Shown here piece by piece: positions 1 through 11,985 of a DNA stretch of 64,000 nucleotides; position 1 is the first letter of the stretch; the number at the start of each line of letters is the position of its first letter. The stretch is from positions 1 to 64,000 of the forward strand of contig CANNZV010001036.1 in the NCBI GenBank assembly GCA_947561585.1. Direction: 5' to 3'. This DNA is from Caprella mutica (taxonomy: Eukaryota; Arthropoda; Malacostraca; Amphipoda; Caprellidae). A model generated the notes under the pieces. The model was given only the letters and a program-made list of their open reading frames with translations, was not told the DNA's origin and did not search any database. Both the position numbers and the translations under genes were made by a program.

Positions 1-694
1 GCCTTATTAAGAAAGTCTTAAAATCCTTCTGAAATTAGTTTAGCTATATATTGAATTGTTGAATATCATTATAAACTCAATTTATGATAGATTCTGTATA
101 TTTCACGAGTATCTTGAAGCCATGGTGGTTATTAATGTTTCCGAGATAAGAGACCGCAGTTAGTTAAATTGCCGCAATTTACCTACTTGACCCTAGTTTT
201 CTAAAACCGGGAAAACTCCGTCCAGGGAGGTAGTTGACTGAACTCCATCCAGAGGTGAGCCTTTTGATATATTATACTTTTTGTTATTTAATTAAAGTTT
301 AAATTAAGAGTGTATAGTGAACAAAATTATGAGGATTAGCAAGGAGAATACATTGCAATTATTAGAGCTAAATTTATACTACATCTGAATATTTATAAAT
401 AGTTCAAAGTTTTATATAAATAATTTACCTATATGAAACAATTCTCAGTTAATAATTCTATTCATTTCTTTATTAATATGGTTTTCTATATTTTCTGAAT
501 CTACTTTCAGATCATTATGAAGAATTGATGGAGTAGATCAACGTCATCAACCATCGCAGTCCTCTTCAATTCCTTTGAATGATTCAGGAACAATTATGCT
601 ATAGATCAAAGTAAGTAAGTATTTGAAAATGTTAGATGATTTTAAAATATGTATTTGCAATATGATTAGCTCCTACTTTTCCATATGCTTTTAG

Positions 695-891
695 GGACAT
701 GAAAAGAATACCGAAGCTGTCGCTATCTCATCACAAAAGGAAAAAGAGTAGGTGGTATTATTGATATGTATATAAACGATACTATAAATTTCTATTCAAT
801 ATATATTAATATACGTATCTCTTATTCCAGGAATTGGCAACCTATAGTCGTAACAGATAGTGACGAGGATTCAAATTGTACTTCTAAATAA
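695..891 (+). CDS. Possible two terminal exons of an unidentified gene (partial)
   Basis: Two short open segments join in frame across a canonical intron. Segment one (695-747) follows a TTTTAG acceptor and ends before a GTAGGT donor. Segment two (831-891) follows a TATTCCAG acceptor and ends in TAA. Together they encode about 37 residues that are hydrophilic and end in an acidic stretch around VVTDSDEDSN. An AATAAA overlaps the stop codon (890-895), which would be a compact 3' end. No upstream exon with a matching phase could be found between 1 and 690, where all candidate exons contain stops. No family is recognised. The frame-compatible splice, stop and poly(A) signal support a real 3' end, but so short a reading could be chance. 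Confidence 0.3.
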
Positions 892-899
892 TAAATCTA

Positions 900-1690
900 A
901 AACTTATATGTTTTTATTTTGTTTTCAATTTAACCTTGGTAATCTATTAGCATATTTCTTCATCAGTTCATATGAGTAAGATGAATTGCACTAAAATATG
1001 GTTTAGAAGATAAAGGCTTTATTATTATTCATTAAGTTATAGTATAATTGCAGCATATCAAAGATCTATTTTATCAACATTTGTTTTTGTAATCTAGCCT
1101 GGTTATTTCATTTATCTAGCCTACCTATTTATCACTACGTAAAGTTATTTACGCCATCTAATTTCTTATTTATAAACTGACATGAAGTTATTTATTCAAT
1201 CTAATCTATAAATTTACAACTAATTACCACATATCAATTCATCGGATCGAAAACATTTCAAAAAGCAAAGATTAGTCTAGGACTCTAGGTGATCAATTTT
1301 TTTTAAATCAAAAAAGTATGCAAATGCATATCACAGAAGCAAAAGTATAAAATAAATGAAATTGTTAGATTTGGTCGTAGAGAATAAATAGTCTAATCTA
1401 ATTGATACCGGGACCTATATCTCGAGATTATGATTAAATAGAGCAAATATAGTGACTGGAAAAGTCAGGTAAAAAGTTTGGCTACAACTAACCGGACCAA
1501 CATTTCAACCTACACCAATAGTTGATATACATTTACTCGACAAAGTATAACCGGAAGTTATACCGCCTGAAACCCACCGTCTGACAAACGCAGCAGAAAC
1601 CCCGTTTGTTTTACTGGTTCCAAAGAATTTGGTCTCAGGGTAAAATCAATCATAGACTACATATTACCATACTGTCCATATTTACTTAGT
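900..1690. other. AT-rich intergenic stretch, nothing recognised
   Basis: No open frame, structured RNA or clear repeat was seen here. It separates the possible terminal exons at 695-891 from the 22-bp minisatellite. Confidence 0.5.
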
Positions 1691-1695
1691 TTACT

Positions 1696-2150
1696 AGTAG
1701 TTGGTATAACCAACACGAGATGTTGATATAACCTACACGAGTAGTTGATATAACCTACACGAGTAGTTGATATAACCTACACGAGTAGTTGATATAACCT
1801 ACACGAGTAGTTGATATAACCTACACGAGTAGTTGATATAACCTACACGAGTAGTTGATATAACCTACACGAGTAGTTGGTATAACCAACACGAGTAGTT
1901 GGTATAACCTACACGAGTAGTTGATGTAACCTACACGAGTTGTTGATGTAACCTACACGAGTAGTTGATATAACCTACACGAGTAGTTGATATAACCTAC
2001 ACGAGTAGTTGATATAACCTACACGAGTAGTTGGTATAACCTACACGAGTAGTTGGTATAACCTACACGAGTAGTTGGTATAACCTACACGAGTAGTTGG
2101 TATAACCTACACGAGTAGTTGGTATAACCTACACGAGTAGTTGGTATAAC
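1696..2150. repeat. 22-bp minisatellite, about 20 copies
   Basis: Tandem unit containing GTAGTTGATATAACCTACAC, 22 bp long. Internal variants alternate GATATAAC with GGTATAAC and GATGTAAC; the GGTATAAC variant dominates the last third. Degenerate copies trail on to about 2280. The array ends roughly 320 bp before the gene 1 TATA box. Confidence 0.92.
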
Positions 2151-2470
2151 ATATAGTAGTGATTGGAAAAACATATACAAGTAGTTGATGTAACCTTGTT
2201 CTGCAGTTGTTATAACCATTACATATAATTGGTTCAACTATCACGAGTAGTTTTGACTATCACAGGTAGTTGTTGTGACCTTCGTGAATTGAAAATAATC
2301 AACTCACATGTCTGTTGTTTTAACCAACGTCAATTTAACTCATATTAAATAGTACCTGCAACTCACCACGTAGGTAGGCGCACAGATAAACCATAAAATG
2401 TAGTCAAAACAAATCAAATATGATTTGATTCAACTAATCCTTTCTCTGTGTGTAAGTCACATCTATGTTT

Positions 2471-2504
2471 TATAAGGCCAGATGCAGAACAGTAGTTTAT
2501 CAGT
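2471..2504 (+). promoter_or_regulatory. Gene 1 core promoter: TATA box plus arthropod initiator
   Basis: TATAAGG begins at 2471 and TCAGTT begins at 2500, putting the initiator A (2502) 31 bp downstream of the first T of the TATA box. This matches the usual arthropod spacing and the TCAGT initiator consensus. It predicts a 52-nt 5' UTR before the ATG at 2554. Confidence 0.65.
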
Positions 2505-2553
2505 TAGTTCTTTTCATTTCCACTGATAACAACTACCAAACTCACTCTCAAAG

Positions 2554-4220
2554 ATGGCCGCTGTTAAGGTACTACGCCTTATGAGTTTCAAATTGAAATG
2601 GATGAAGAGGATAATTCATTCATTAAATATACATTCAATCCATTGTTATAGTGTCATAATTTGAAGATGATAGGTTTTCTAAATAACTGAAACAATCAGG
2701 TTTTTGAAGAAGTTTTTGAAGTGATTCACTCTGGAAGAGGCTCTTCTTTATTTTCTTCCTCATTGTTAGATCTTCAATTGTACCTCTGATATTTATTGAA
2801 ATAAAATATTGCTTTGTAACAAGAATTGACAGGAGATGATTATTGTGAACTATTATTAATATATTTTTGATTTAATTTTCTAAAATGTTTGTTTGCATCC
2901 TCAGTTTGCTGTGCTGTGTCTTGCTTTTTCTCTGCTTGGAGTAGAGTCAGCCAAGCTACCAGCACGGAGAGGCTACAGCTACGAGCCACCAACCACCCCT
3001 CCACCAACCTACTTCCCTCCTCCTTCAAACTCCTACCTTCCACCCCAACCTTCTAACACCTACCTTGTACCTCAGGAAACCCACCACACTTCTTATGTTG
3101 AACCATCAGCGGTGAGCAATAAATAGTAACTTAACTTTTAATTTAAGTGAAAATTATTTGATAAATGAATAAGATGAAAATATTTAATATTAAAACTTTT
3201 TAAGTTATTTAATTAGATAGTATTGATTAAAGTACAGTTATATTCCATAAAAAGAGTGATTTCAACGCGTACAGTAAGCGGTGATCTTTATAAATATAAT
3301 ATCGACTGTTCGTCTTCATTGATCTTCAGTTAATATCGTCTACAACTAAGAATATAATTTGAAAAATATCGTTCTTTGCAGAAGAGATTATAAGGATTAT
3401 ATTTTTAAGGTTACTAGGTCATTAATTGGCTATGGGAATTACCCTATAAGTGTAAGGACGGGCGTTCACCCCCAATAACGCCCCTTCCAGTTCATTAAAC
3501 AATCATGAAGCGTCCAATACAACAAACTAGCGGACGCAAAAAGAGTTTCAAAGTTCTTTTTCTATTTGTTTTTTTGCACGTAAGGAAAAAGAGTTAATAG
3601 AGGGCGGAACACTAACGGTTTACTTCTCCGCTCCCTGTTGGCTCCTCATCCTTGCCGACCAATCAGTGAAGAGTTAACCTTAAAAATTTTTTACCGCAAA
3701 AACATTATTCTTGCAGTATTGTATCGTTGCTTATGCGTTGTTTACTATATTTTTAAAATTGTAGACGGAAAAAACATAATTCTTTAGTGGCAGACAGTTA
3801 GAAATAATTAAATCTCCAACCAAAACCCCCTATTTTCTCTTCCAGATGCCAATGCCTTTCGCATACGGATACGGAGTGGAAGATAACTACGCAGGCATAG
3901 ATTTCGGACACGAAACCAACTCAGATGGCAAGCTAACCACTGGAAGATACGAAGTTCTCCTTCCTGACGGTAGGAAGCAAATCGTGTCCTACACATCCGA
4001 TAGCAAGAACGGTTTCCAGGCCGATGTCAAATACGAAGGAGAAGCAAGACCTTACGTCGCACCCGTTAAGACTTACGAACATCCCAAGGCTCAAAGTATT
4101 CCTCACGTAACTTACAACAAACCATCTTTCAGTTTTGAGACTCCTAAGAAAGGATACAACTACCAGGCTCCCTCTATTCCTTTCAAGACTCCTACCACAC
4201 TTTACCGAGCTGATTTCTAA
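2554..4220 (+). CDS. Gene 1: pro-resilin-like cuticle protein, RR chitin-binding domain (198 aa, 3 exons)
   Basis: Exons 2554-2568, 2905-3111 and 3846-4220, all GT-AG and phase 0. Exon 1 encodes MAAVK; exon 2 continues with FAVLCLAFSLLGVESA, completing a secretion signal with likely cleavage after residue 21, then a Pro/Tyr-rich stretch (YEPPTTPPPTYFPPP). Exon 3 carries the RR domain at about residues 79-144, with the family hallmarks DFGHE, TTGRYEVLLPDGR, KQIVSY, NGFQADV and YEGEARPY. The tail is Tyr/Pro/Lys-rich without the QNQYEAP repeats of genes 2-9. The known family role is chitin binding in extracellular cuticle, with Tyr-rich segments suited to elastic or cross-linked matrix. AATAAA at 4404-4409 (also 4670 and 4683) can end the mRNA. 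It is the most diverged member here and lies 20 kb from the others, but keeps the same exon plan, so shared ancestry is inferred. Intron 2 (3112-3845) contains two dispersed repeats. Confidence 0.88.
3455..3545. repeat. Dispersed repeat copy in gene 1 intron 2
   Basis: Shares a block of about 90 bp (CCCCTTCCAG, ATTAAACAATCATGAAG, ACAACAAACTA) with 20957-21056. Both copies lie next to C-rich GGGCG/CCCCCC sequence. No coding potential. Confidence 0.6.
3594..3745 (-). repeat. CCAAT/GGCTCCTC dispersed repeat in gene 1 intron 2
   Basis: This segment in reverse complement matches the element in intron 1 of the type-B genes (about 40101-40260, 50164-50326, 62144-62304). Shared blocks include CTGTTGGCTCCTC, GACCAATCAG and TATTCTTGCAG. 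The same mobile sequence has therefore entered introns of this gene family at least twice, at different positions and in opposite orientation. Confidence 0.6.
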
Positions 4221-4856
4221 AAGGAAACTCCATCCTCTTTGATATTTGTAGATAATTTGATAGCTTTATGTACAGAGGAAAGAATACCTTGGGTTTCTTC
4301 TAGTAGGGACATTTAAATACACAGAGAAGAACGCTAGAAGACCAGTCGGTAATTTTATTATTCAAAATTATTAATTTTTATAAATTATATAGATTCTTTT
4401 TAAAATAAAAATTCCAGGACAATTTTGACTATTATTTGATTCCATTCGTGTAATTAGGTACAAAATACTGTGAAGAATTGTTTCATTTGCGAACTATTTA
4501 TTAAAAAAAACATACAAGTTATGAAGCAATATATATAGATGGTTTCATATAGCTTTTAAATTGAAATGACTTATTGTGAAATTTCGATTTTTACTAATTT
4601 CAAAATCAATTGGATTGTATTTTTTCCTTATATTATATTTGAATGCTATTATCTAATATTAGAAGTATAAATAAACTATTTCAATAAAGAAATTTCCAAG
4701 TTATTTCCACCATTATAACCATTGATTTATATTGCTTCTCAAGGAGTGATTTCTGACCACAGATTATTAATGGTTTTGAGCCACATGGTCAGGGCGGCAT
4801 TTCACTTGTTTATAGGTATTAAAAAATGTGATGGTGAAGCAATGGTGAATTGAAGG

Positions 4857-5255
4857 TTGTGATGAGTGATGGTGATGAGTGATGGTGATGAGTGATGAGT
4901 GATGGTGATGGTGATGAGTGATGGTGATGATTGATGAGTGATGGTGATGAGTGATGGTGATGATTGATGAGTGATGGTGATGGTGATGAGTGATGGTGAT
5001 GATTGATGAGTGATGGTGATGAGTGATGGTGATGAGTGATGGTGATGAGTGATGGTGATGAGTGATGGTGATGAGTGATGGTGATGAGTGATGGTGATGA
5101 GTGATGGTGATGAGTGATGGTGATGAGTGATGGTGATGAGTGATGGTGATGAGTGATGGTGATGAGTGATGGTGATGAGTGATGGTGATGAGTGATGGTG
5201 ATGAGTGATGGTGATGAGTGATGGTGATGAGTGATGGTGATGAGTGATGGTGATG
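4857..5255. repeat. 13-bp minisatellite (GATGAGTGATGGT), about 30 copies
   Basis: Near-perfect 13-bp tandem array; irregular copies with inserted GATTGATGAG occur at the left end. Because 13 bp is not a multiple of three, the minus strand happens to be open through the array and gives a His/Ser/Thr repeat peptide. That frame is treated as an artefact. Confidence 0.92.
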
Positions 5256-5289
5256 AATGCTAAAAGTTGAATGGAGATAAAGTGGTTCA

Positions 5290-6130
5290 TATATAGACTA
5301 ATATATGGAATTAAATACCGTAAAAAACGTAATGCGAGTTATACAGTATTTTTTTTCAGTACTTAGGTATAATACGTGCCAAGGGAAATTGCAGAATAAT
5401 AATTTACATTTTTTAAATAGAATTAAATATTTGAAAAAAAAAAAAATTTATTAATTATATACGATTTATTCAAAATTTCTTCCAATAAAAAAATATTCCG
5501 ATAAAATATTGTTAAAAATTGCAGTATAATTAGTGCCAAATGACTCTCAATTATATACTAACCTCTCTTTTTACATCTGTCCAAATGTTACTTTCACCAC
5601 CTATTTTAAGAATGTTGAAAAATGTATTTATTCGATAAATATTGATCTTTCATTATTCCAATCTATTTATATTATTTAAAAGTATAATTTTATAATTTTG
5701 TTTCAATAAAGTTGCGTGAAAAAAAATAAAATAAATTACGTATTGCGGCATAAATTGGTTTATAATTCTTGTAATAGTATATAGTTTCATTAACGAATAA
5801 TATTTACTCATTAACCAAACTACTCAACTATGACTAGTAATTATTTTAATTTCTAATAAATTCAGAATTATCAATGGAATATATTATATTATAATATTAT
5901 AACTAACAATATTATTTAATTCAAACAGATATAAACGATACAAATTGGCAGGTAAGATGATGCAATAACGCTCTACGATTTCCACGACTGTTTTGTATAT
6001 TATAATCATAAGTATTCATATAATTTTCATTGTACTCTAAAATACAGTAACGTGTCATCATTGAAAGTAAAGATAATTTATATATTTACCGGAATTGTGT
6101 GTTTCATGCGGAATGTTTGATAGAAATCCA
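5290..6130. other. Very AT-rich intergenic stretch, nothing recognised
   Basis: Homopolymer A and T runs and short AT palindromes only. No open frame or element with defined ends. Confidence 0.5.
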
Positions 6131-7475
6131 AGGCTATTTAATGTACAGTATAACCAGGCTATTTAATGTACAGTATAACCAGGCTATTTAATGTACAGTA
6201 TAACCAGGCTATTTAATGTACAGTATAACCAGGCTATTTAATGTACAGTATAACCAGGCTATTTAATGTACAGTATAACCAGGCTATTTAATGTACAGTA
6301 TAACCAGGCTATTTAATGTACAGTATAACCAGGCTATTTAATGTACAGTATAACCAGGCTATTTAATGTACAGTATAACCAGGCTATTTAATGTACAATA
6401 TAACCAGGCTATTCAATGTACAATATAACCAGGCTATTTAATGTACAGTATAACCAGGCTATTTAATGTACAGTATAACCAGGCTATTTAATGTACAGTA
6501 TAACCAGGCTATTTAATGTACAGTATAACCAGGCTATTTAATGTACAGTATAACCAGGCTATTTAATGTACAGTATAACCAGGCTATATAATGTACAGTA
6601 TAACCAGGCTATTTAATGTACAGTATAACCAGGCTATATAATGTACAGTATAACCAGGCTATTTAATGTACAGTATAACCAGGCTATTTAATGTACAATA
6701 TAACCAGGCTATTTAATGTACAGTATAACCAGGCTATATAATGTACAGTATAACCAGGCTATTTAATGCACAGTATAACCAGGCTATTTAATGTACAATA
6801 TAACCAGGCTATTTAATGTACAGTATAACCAGGCTATTTAATGTACAGTATAACCAGGCTATTTAATTTACAGTATAACCAGGCTATTTAATGTACAGTA
6901 TAACCAGGCTATTTAATGTACAGTATAACCAGGCTATTTAATGTACAGTATAACCAGGCTATTTAATGTACAGTATAACCAGGCTATTTAATTTACAGTA
7001 TAACCAGGCTATTTAATGTACAGTATAACCAGGCTATTTAATGTACAGTATAACCAGGCTGTTTAATGTACAGTATAACCAGGCTATTTAATGTACAATA
7101 TAACCAGGCTATTTAATGTACAGTATAACCAGGCTATATAATGTACAGTATAACCAGGCTATTTAATGTACAGTATAACCAGGCTATTTAATGTACAATA
7201 TAACCAGGCTATTTAATGTACAGTATAACCAGGCTATTTAATGTACAGTATAACCAGGCTATTTAATTTACAGTATAACCAGGCTATTTAATGTACAGTA
7301 TAACCAGGCTATTTAATGTACAGTATAACCAGGCTATTTAATGTACAGTATAACCAGGCTATTTAATGTACAGTATAACCAGGCTATTTAATTTACAGTA
7401 TAACCAGGCTATTTAATGTACAGTATAACCAGGCTATTAAATGTACAGTATAACCAGGCTATTTAATATACAGTA
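6131..7475. repeat. 25-bp satellite array with a 400-bp higher-order repeat, about 54 copies
   Basis: Monomer of 25 bp beginning AGGCTATTTAATGTACAGTA and ending TAACC. Most monomers are identical; marked variants are GTACAATA, GGCTATATA and TTTAATTTACAG. The variants recur exactly 400 bp apart: 6691/7091, 6731/7131, 6791/7191, 6861/7261 and 6991/7391. A block of 16 monomers has therefore been duplicated. There are no unique spacers, so this is not a CRISPR array. Confidence 0.95.
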
Positions 7476-7824
7476 ATAATATATTTTATGACGTCATTGT
7501 CGTAACTTTTTCCCTGTGTCGCCATCTATATGAAGAGACTTCGTAACTATTAACGTTATGAAATAAACAACTTGTGAAAAATGTAACATTTATAAAATAA
7601 CTGAATTGAAAGGAGATACCTATTATGGAGAAAATTGACAATTTATTTCCCAATAAATGATGAGTCATTTAAATAATGATAGAGGTAATAAAAACATAAG
7701 TCTTGTAGAAAAATTGAAATATTACAAAGCGGTGAAATAAAAAAAGTGAAATAGAGGAAATAAAACTAATTTTATTAGTAGATTTAGGGAAAAGTGACAA
7801 AAATACCATATGATAATATCAATA

Positions 7825-7990
7825 GGGTAAGTTACGAATTATCGGTCAGTACTACATCTTCGGTCATATAAGAAAAAACAATATAAAAATTATTATTATT
7901 ACACAGTGCTATCTCATAAAATTAATTTTAATATTGTTTTTTCTAATATGACCGAAGATGTAATACTGACCGATAATTCGTAACTTACAT
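7825..7990. mobile_element. MITE-like inverted-repeat element, GGGTAAG family, copy 1
   Basis: Left end GGGTAAGTTACGAATTATCG and right end CGATAATTCGTAACTTAC are inverted repeats; the arms extend about 60-70 bp on each side. A TA flanks the left end (7823-7824) and a TA follows the right end, fitting TA target duplication as in Tc1/mariner-type MITEs. Related copies lie at 16402, 22471, 22837 and 28593. Confidence 0.75.
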
Positions 7991-7994
7991 TAGG

Positions 7995-8450
7995 TGATTA
8001 TTATGAAGAATTGCATCAATATATTTATATATACATATATTCATTATGGACAGAATTGTGTCATCTTATGTATATATCTCTCTCTTCTGGTAATTGATCC
8101 ATATACCATATACCTATTTTTATTATCCTATTTTTTATGCACTTCCAAAGAGAAGTTAAAAATCCTTTTTCTTCTTTATTTCATTCTAATTCTTATAGTA
8201 AACAAAATAGATTAAACATAATTATCAATAACAATAAAAATAAATTATTATTATTTTAAATTATTTTTGTCAATTATTCAAAAATTTAGACTTATTTCAT
8301 GATATCCTTCATCAAATGTTTGAAGAAATCACATAAATAAGTTGGCATAGTTTGTCGTAACTATGATACAAAAATTGTTATTATATCTATTCTAATTATT
8401 ATTGAATTCAAATGGTTTCATTACTAATACTTGAATGTAAATTAAGAGGA
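7995..8450. other. AT-rich intergenic stretch, nothing recognised
   Basis: A short open frame (7994-8215) encodes a low-complexity Leu/Ile/Tyr-rich peptide with no family signature and is judged a by-product of AT richness. Confidence 0.4.
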
Positions 8451-8479
8451 GTCGGATTGTTTTAACATCGTCTCTATAT

Positions 8480-8608
8480 AGCTGTCATGAAAAGCGACTC
8501 CCCTAAATTTCTCCCCGTAGGAATATTGAAGAGATACGATTTAATTACTATGTGAGGAGTCGGATCGAATTTTTGTATTAAAAGGGAGTCGTGTTTCGTG
8601 ACAGCCAT
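8480..8608. repeat. Small foldback repeat with GGAGTCG motif
   Basis: AGCTGTCATGAAAAGCGACTC at the left pairs with GAGTCGTGTTTCGTGACAGC at the right. The neighbouring motif AGGAGTCGGATCGAATTTTT recurs at about 8555 and 8645, so it is part of a larger decayed repeat covering about 8445-8690. Confidence 0.5.
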
Positions 8609-8854
8609 CTCTTTCCAAACACCAAAATATCATATTTTAAGATCGAGGAGTCGGATCGAATTTTTGTGTTTCAAAGGAGTCGTATTTCACAACTGGGCCT
8701 GAAATGGTATTGTAAATACTGTATACCGCTGGTTTAGAACGATTAAATAGTCTTTAATTCAATCCGTCTATAATATTTTCAGGATCTATGATTTCAAACG
8801 CATATTGTCGCAACCCTACATACTACCATTTCCTGTATTATACTTAGTATTATA

Positions 8855-9020
8855 CAGTGTGTCCAGAAAAAGTGTATCCACTGTCTCGAATCTACATAAT
8901 CTTCAATCTACGATGACATGCATAATACGTATATTAGTGCATAGATACGTATGTTAATTAATAAATTATGCATAGTTTTTAGATTCAAAGGCAGTGGATT
9001 TATTTTTTGTGGACAAACTG
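8855..9020. mobile_element. Mariner-type MITE (166 bp)
   Basis: Ends CAGTGTGTCCAGAAAAAGTG and (reverse complement) CAGTTTGTCCACAAAAAATA are inverted, with CAGTGGAT/ATCCACTG next to them. TA flanks both sides (8853-8854 and 9021-9022). CAGnnTGnCCACAAAAA is the typical end of mariner-like elements. Confidence 0.7.
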
Positions 9021-9454
9021 TATTAAGACGAAACAAAATGATGCCAAATATTTAGTTAGATTACTTGCATTTCTTAAATAGGAAATCATAATCTCAAATA
9101 GTACGATTTGTTGATATTGATATATTGATTTATCGTAGATAGTGATTTACCATAAATATTATTTTATCGTAGATTACAATTTAGCGTAAGCTATTATTTA
9201 TCGTAAAATTATTACAATTATCAACTCGGCCTCTCTTTACACGAGGAAACACGTTGAAGGACAAACTACGTAGCACTCTCTACGTGGTTATACATGGGAG
9301 TGTTCCCGACACAGTTTAACCTGATTCCAGGGCGCGTATTGTGAATGTGCAAGTCATTCTGTAGCGTACAGCGCATTCTGTTTCATACGACCATGTTAAC
9401 TCAGGTCGCAGAGAGCGGCTGATATCTAAAATATATGTACAAATGTGTCCTGTA

Positions 9455-9660
9455 AACCGCTTCACACATGCGTTTTTTCACCCCGTGGAAAAACGCTCTT
9501 CTTAAATTGTGTTGCGTTTTTTTATCGCTGAAAGAAAAACCACATCAAATTTTTCCTTCAATGATAAAAAAAAACCGCAAGTGCCAATACATTTTAAGAA
9601 GAGCATTTTTTTCCGCGGTGTTAAAAAACGCAAGTTTTTTTCCGCGCTCGTAAGCTGTGG
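9455..9660. mobile_element. Foldback MITE related to the element nested at 54078-54269
   Basis: CCGCTTCACACATGCG at the left pairs with the CGCAAGTTTTT and GCGCTCGTAAGC region at the right. The interior contains AACGCTCTTCTTAAA and its inverse TTTTAAGAAGAGC. The same blocks, in the same order, occur in the 54-kb copy. This copy is decayed. Two overlapping short open frames inside it are not genes. Confidence 0.6.
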
Positions 9661-10101
9661 ATTCTTGATTTTTAATCAAAAAATATGTTTAGATAATAAT
9701 TAATGAAATTAAAATAATTTTGTAACATTTTTCATAATTAATTCCAATACAAGAACGAGTATCAATTTCAATTACATTTTTCCCTAAACAAATGTAATTA
9801 ATATATATTGATCCTGATATTAAGAAAGGTATGATTATCTATATATTTAACCTTTATTAATATACTGTATTAACTCTTTGAAACGTTTAGCCATATAAAT
9901 TACAAACAGCTGCTTCGCTATCATTATTCGGAATAAAAGCCATTTAAGTGGAGCTAGCTGTCAATAATTTGGAGTGATGAATGCTTTTCCAAAGCGTATT
10001 TTATAGGTCTTTGTCTACCCTAAAGCTGCTTTAGAGCTATGACCTCCAAAATTAAGATCATTTTGAAGATACACCGATAATGACTAAGGAAAAAGTGTGC
10101 G

Positions 10102-10376
10102 GTGGAGTTTCAAGGGCCGTACACACGTAGTGTTTTTTAAGTCTTTCCACCAGACTTTTTGTTAAGCTCCTCCTACTTTTTCCACGAGAATATAAGAAAA
10201 AACGATATAATTATTTTATATTTCAGTTGGTATCCATGATACCTGCAGGTATCTGAAATAAATAATAATTATATCGTTTTTTCTTATATTCTCGTGGAAA
10301 AAGTAGGAGGAGCTTACAAAAAGTCTGATGGAAAGACTTAAAAAACCCTACGTGTGTACGGCCCTTGAAACTCCAC
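10102..10376. mobile_element. Long-armed foldback MITE (275 bp)
   Basis: Almost the whole element is a hairpin: the left arm GTGGAGTTTCAAGGGCCGTA to TTTTTCCACGAGAATATAAG is repeated inverted at the right, ending at 10376. The loop is near 10230-10255 (GGTATCCATGATACC). Arm identity is very high, so the copy looks young or hairpin-corrected. Confidence 0.8.
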
Positions 10377-10885
10377 AGGAATGAAAAGTACGCAATTATT
10401 TATAACACATTTTCGTGACTTCCGAAATTGATGGCAATCTTTAGATTTATTACATTTATTTTATGATATTTATAGTTACGCGATACACATATAAATCATA
10501 TAAAATCATTTTTGAACTTCAGTCGTTACAACTATCCAAGAAAGAAACGTTAATTGAACCACGTCAGTTTATGTATTGGTAATCATTTAACCGTTCAAAT
10601 TTAAAAATATTAATGCATTTTTAATGAACGGTAATTAGCTCATTGAGAGAGTTTCACAAGTCAGAACACTGACAGTTGTTTTCTCAAAGTATTACTAGAA
10701 CAATTAGAGGAACAAAGGCATGCACTGTTAAATAGATTAAAGTAAAATGATAACGTTATGGTCAGGAAGATAAGAGGCCTTGCTCTTCCTAATCCACTTG
10801 TTAAGCAGCCTGACTGGCACTTATTTACCCACTTTCATGTACTCTACTTTGAAAATAGAATGATGGTAAACACTCTCAGAGATCT

Positions 10886-11205
10886 AAGATCTTAGTAATG
10901 GAATTAGATCATCTTTAAGATCTTAGTAATGGAATTAGATCATCTTTAAGATCTTAGTAATGGAATTAGATCTAACTAATGGTATGAGATCTAACTAATG
11001 GTATAAGATATAACTAATGGTATAAGATCTAACTAATGGTATAAGATCTAACTAATGGTATAAGATCTAACTAATGGTATGAGATCTAACTAATGGTATG
11101 AGATCTAACTAATAGTATGAGATCTAACTAATGGTAAGAGATCTAACTAATGGTAAGAGATCTAACTAATGTTATGAGTTCTTACTAATGGTATGAGATC
11201 TCAAA
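10886..11205. repeat. 19-bp minisatellite (AGATCTAACTAATGGTATG) with a 31-bp prelude
   Basis: Starts with about 2.5 copies of a 31-bp unit (GATCTTAGTAATGGAATTA plus GATCATCTTTAA) and then changes to about 12 copies of a 19-bp unit derived from it. BglII-like AGATCT recurs in most units. Confidence 0.88.
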
Positions 11206-11209
11206 GATC

Positions 11210-11985
11210 TTATGGATTCAATGATATATTAATATGGTAAGATTATAGAAGATCATGATGGGATGCAACTCAATCTTCTATCTATGGCCCCACCATAACT
11301 TTCACTCTGAGTAACATATGAAGACATGCTAGAACTCGGACAGTCATCGCAATGGGAAAGTGGGCATTACTATATAGATAAAGAGCTAATCTAACCTTCT
11401 AAAATTTCTAATTGAACTATACGTAAACACTCACATTCCGAATACTGCAAGTGTCCGAGTACTGCTACTTTCTCCTAGTTAAATTTGTTAAATAATTCAA
11501 TAAATTCCTATTGTACGTAGGCACATATTTATAATACGAATTGGACTTATATTTTTCTATTTAAGAAAACTGTGTATCAATTCTACCATTCCTGTATAAA
11601 CCATTTTTGCTAAATAATTCTTCATGTTTTTAACATATTGAATGCATTATAGTTCAATATTCACAAGCTTCTATACCTGCAGTCCAAGTGATCTCATTAG
11701 CAAAAGAAGACGTTCTACACCTATAGCCCATCTGCAGGTCATCTGCCTCATCAATTATCTCCTTAAAAAATCAGACTGTGATATGTCCGTCAGTTCCTTG
11801 TTCATTACGTATCCACGAGACAGGTAATCAAGCAGCGATGTTGTGAACACTTTCAATGGGAAATAAGGGAAATATTTAGAATGAAATTTAATTTCTCAAT
11901 CATATTTACCTTCGCAGAATGCGAGAAGGTCATATTTTCATCGGACTTTAAATATTTATCATCTTGTTATTCGCTTAACTGAAAA
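11210..11985. other. Intergenic stretch, nothing recognised
   Basis: One 61-codon open frame (11642-11827) has no recognisable family and no neighbours. No defined element ends were seen. Confidence 0.4.

Noticed and set aside
4802..5290. 162-codon minus-strand frame rich in His/Ser/Thr
   Set aside because: It is a translation of the 13-bp minisatellite, open only because the unit lacks stops. There is no start context, splice site or unique domain.
6131..7475. CRISPR-like regular array
   Set aside because: The 25-bp units are directly contiguous with no spacers, and the setting is a eukaryotic genome; it is a satellite.
7994..8215. 73-codon hydrophobic frame that might be a small membrane protein
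   Set aside because: AT-driven Ile/Leu/Tyr composition, no promoter or splice context and no family resemblance.
9468..9703. Two overlapping 61-64-codon frames
   Set aside because: They lie inside a decayed foldback MITE whose relative at 54078-54269 has no such frame.
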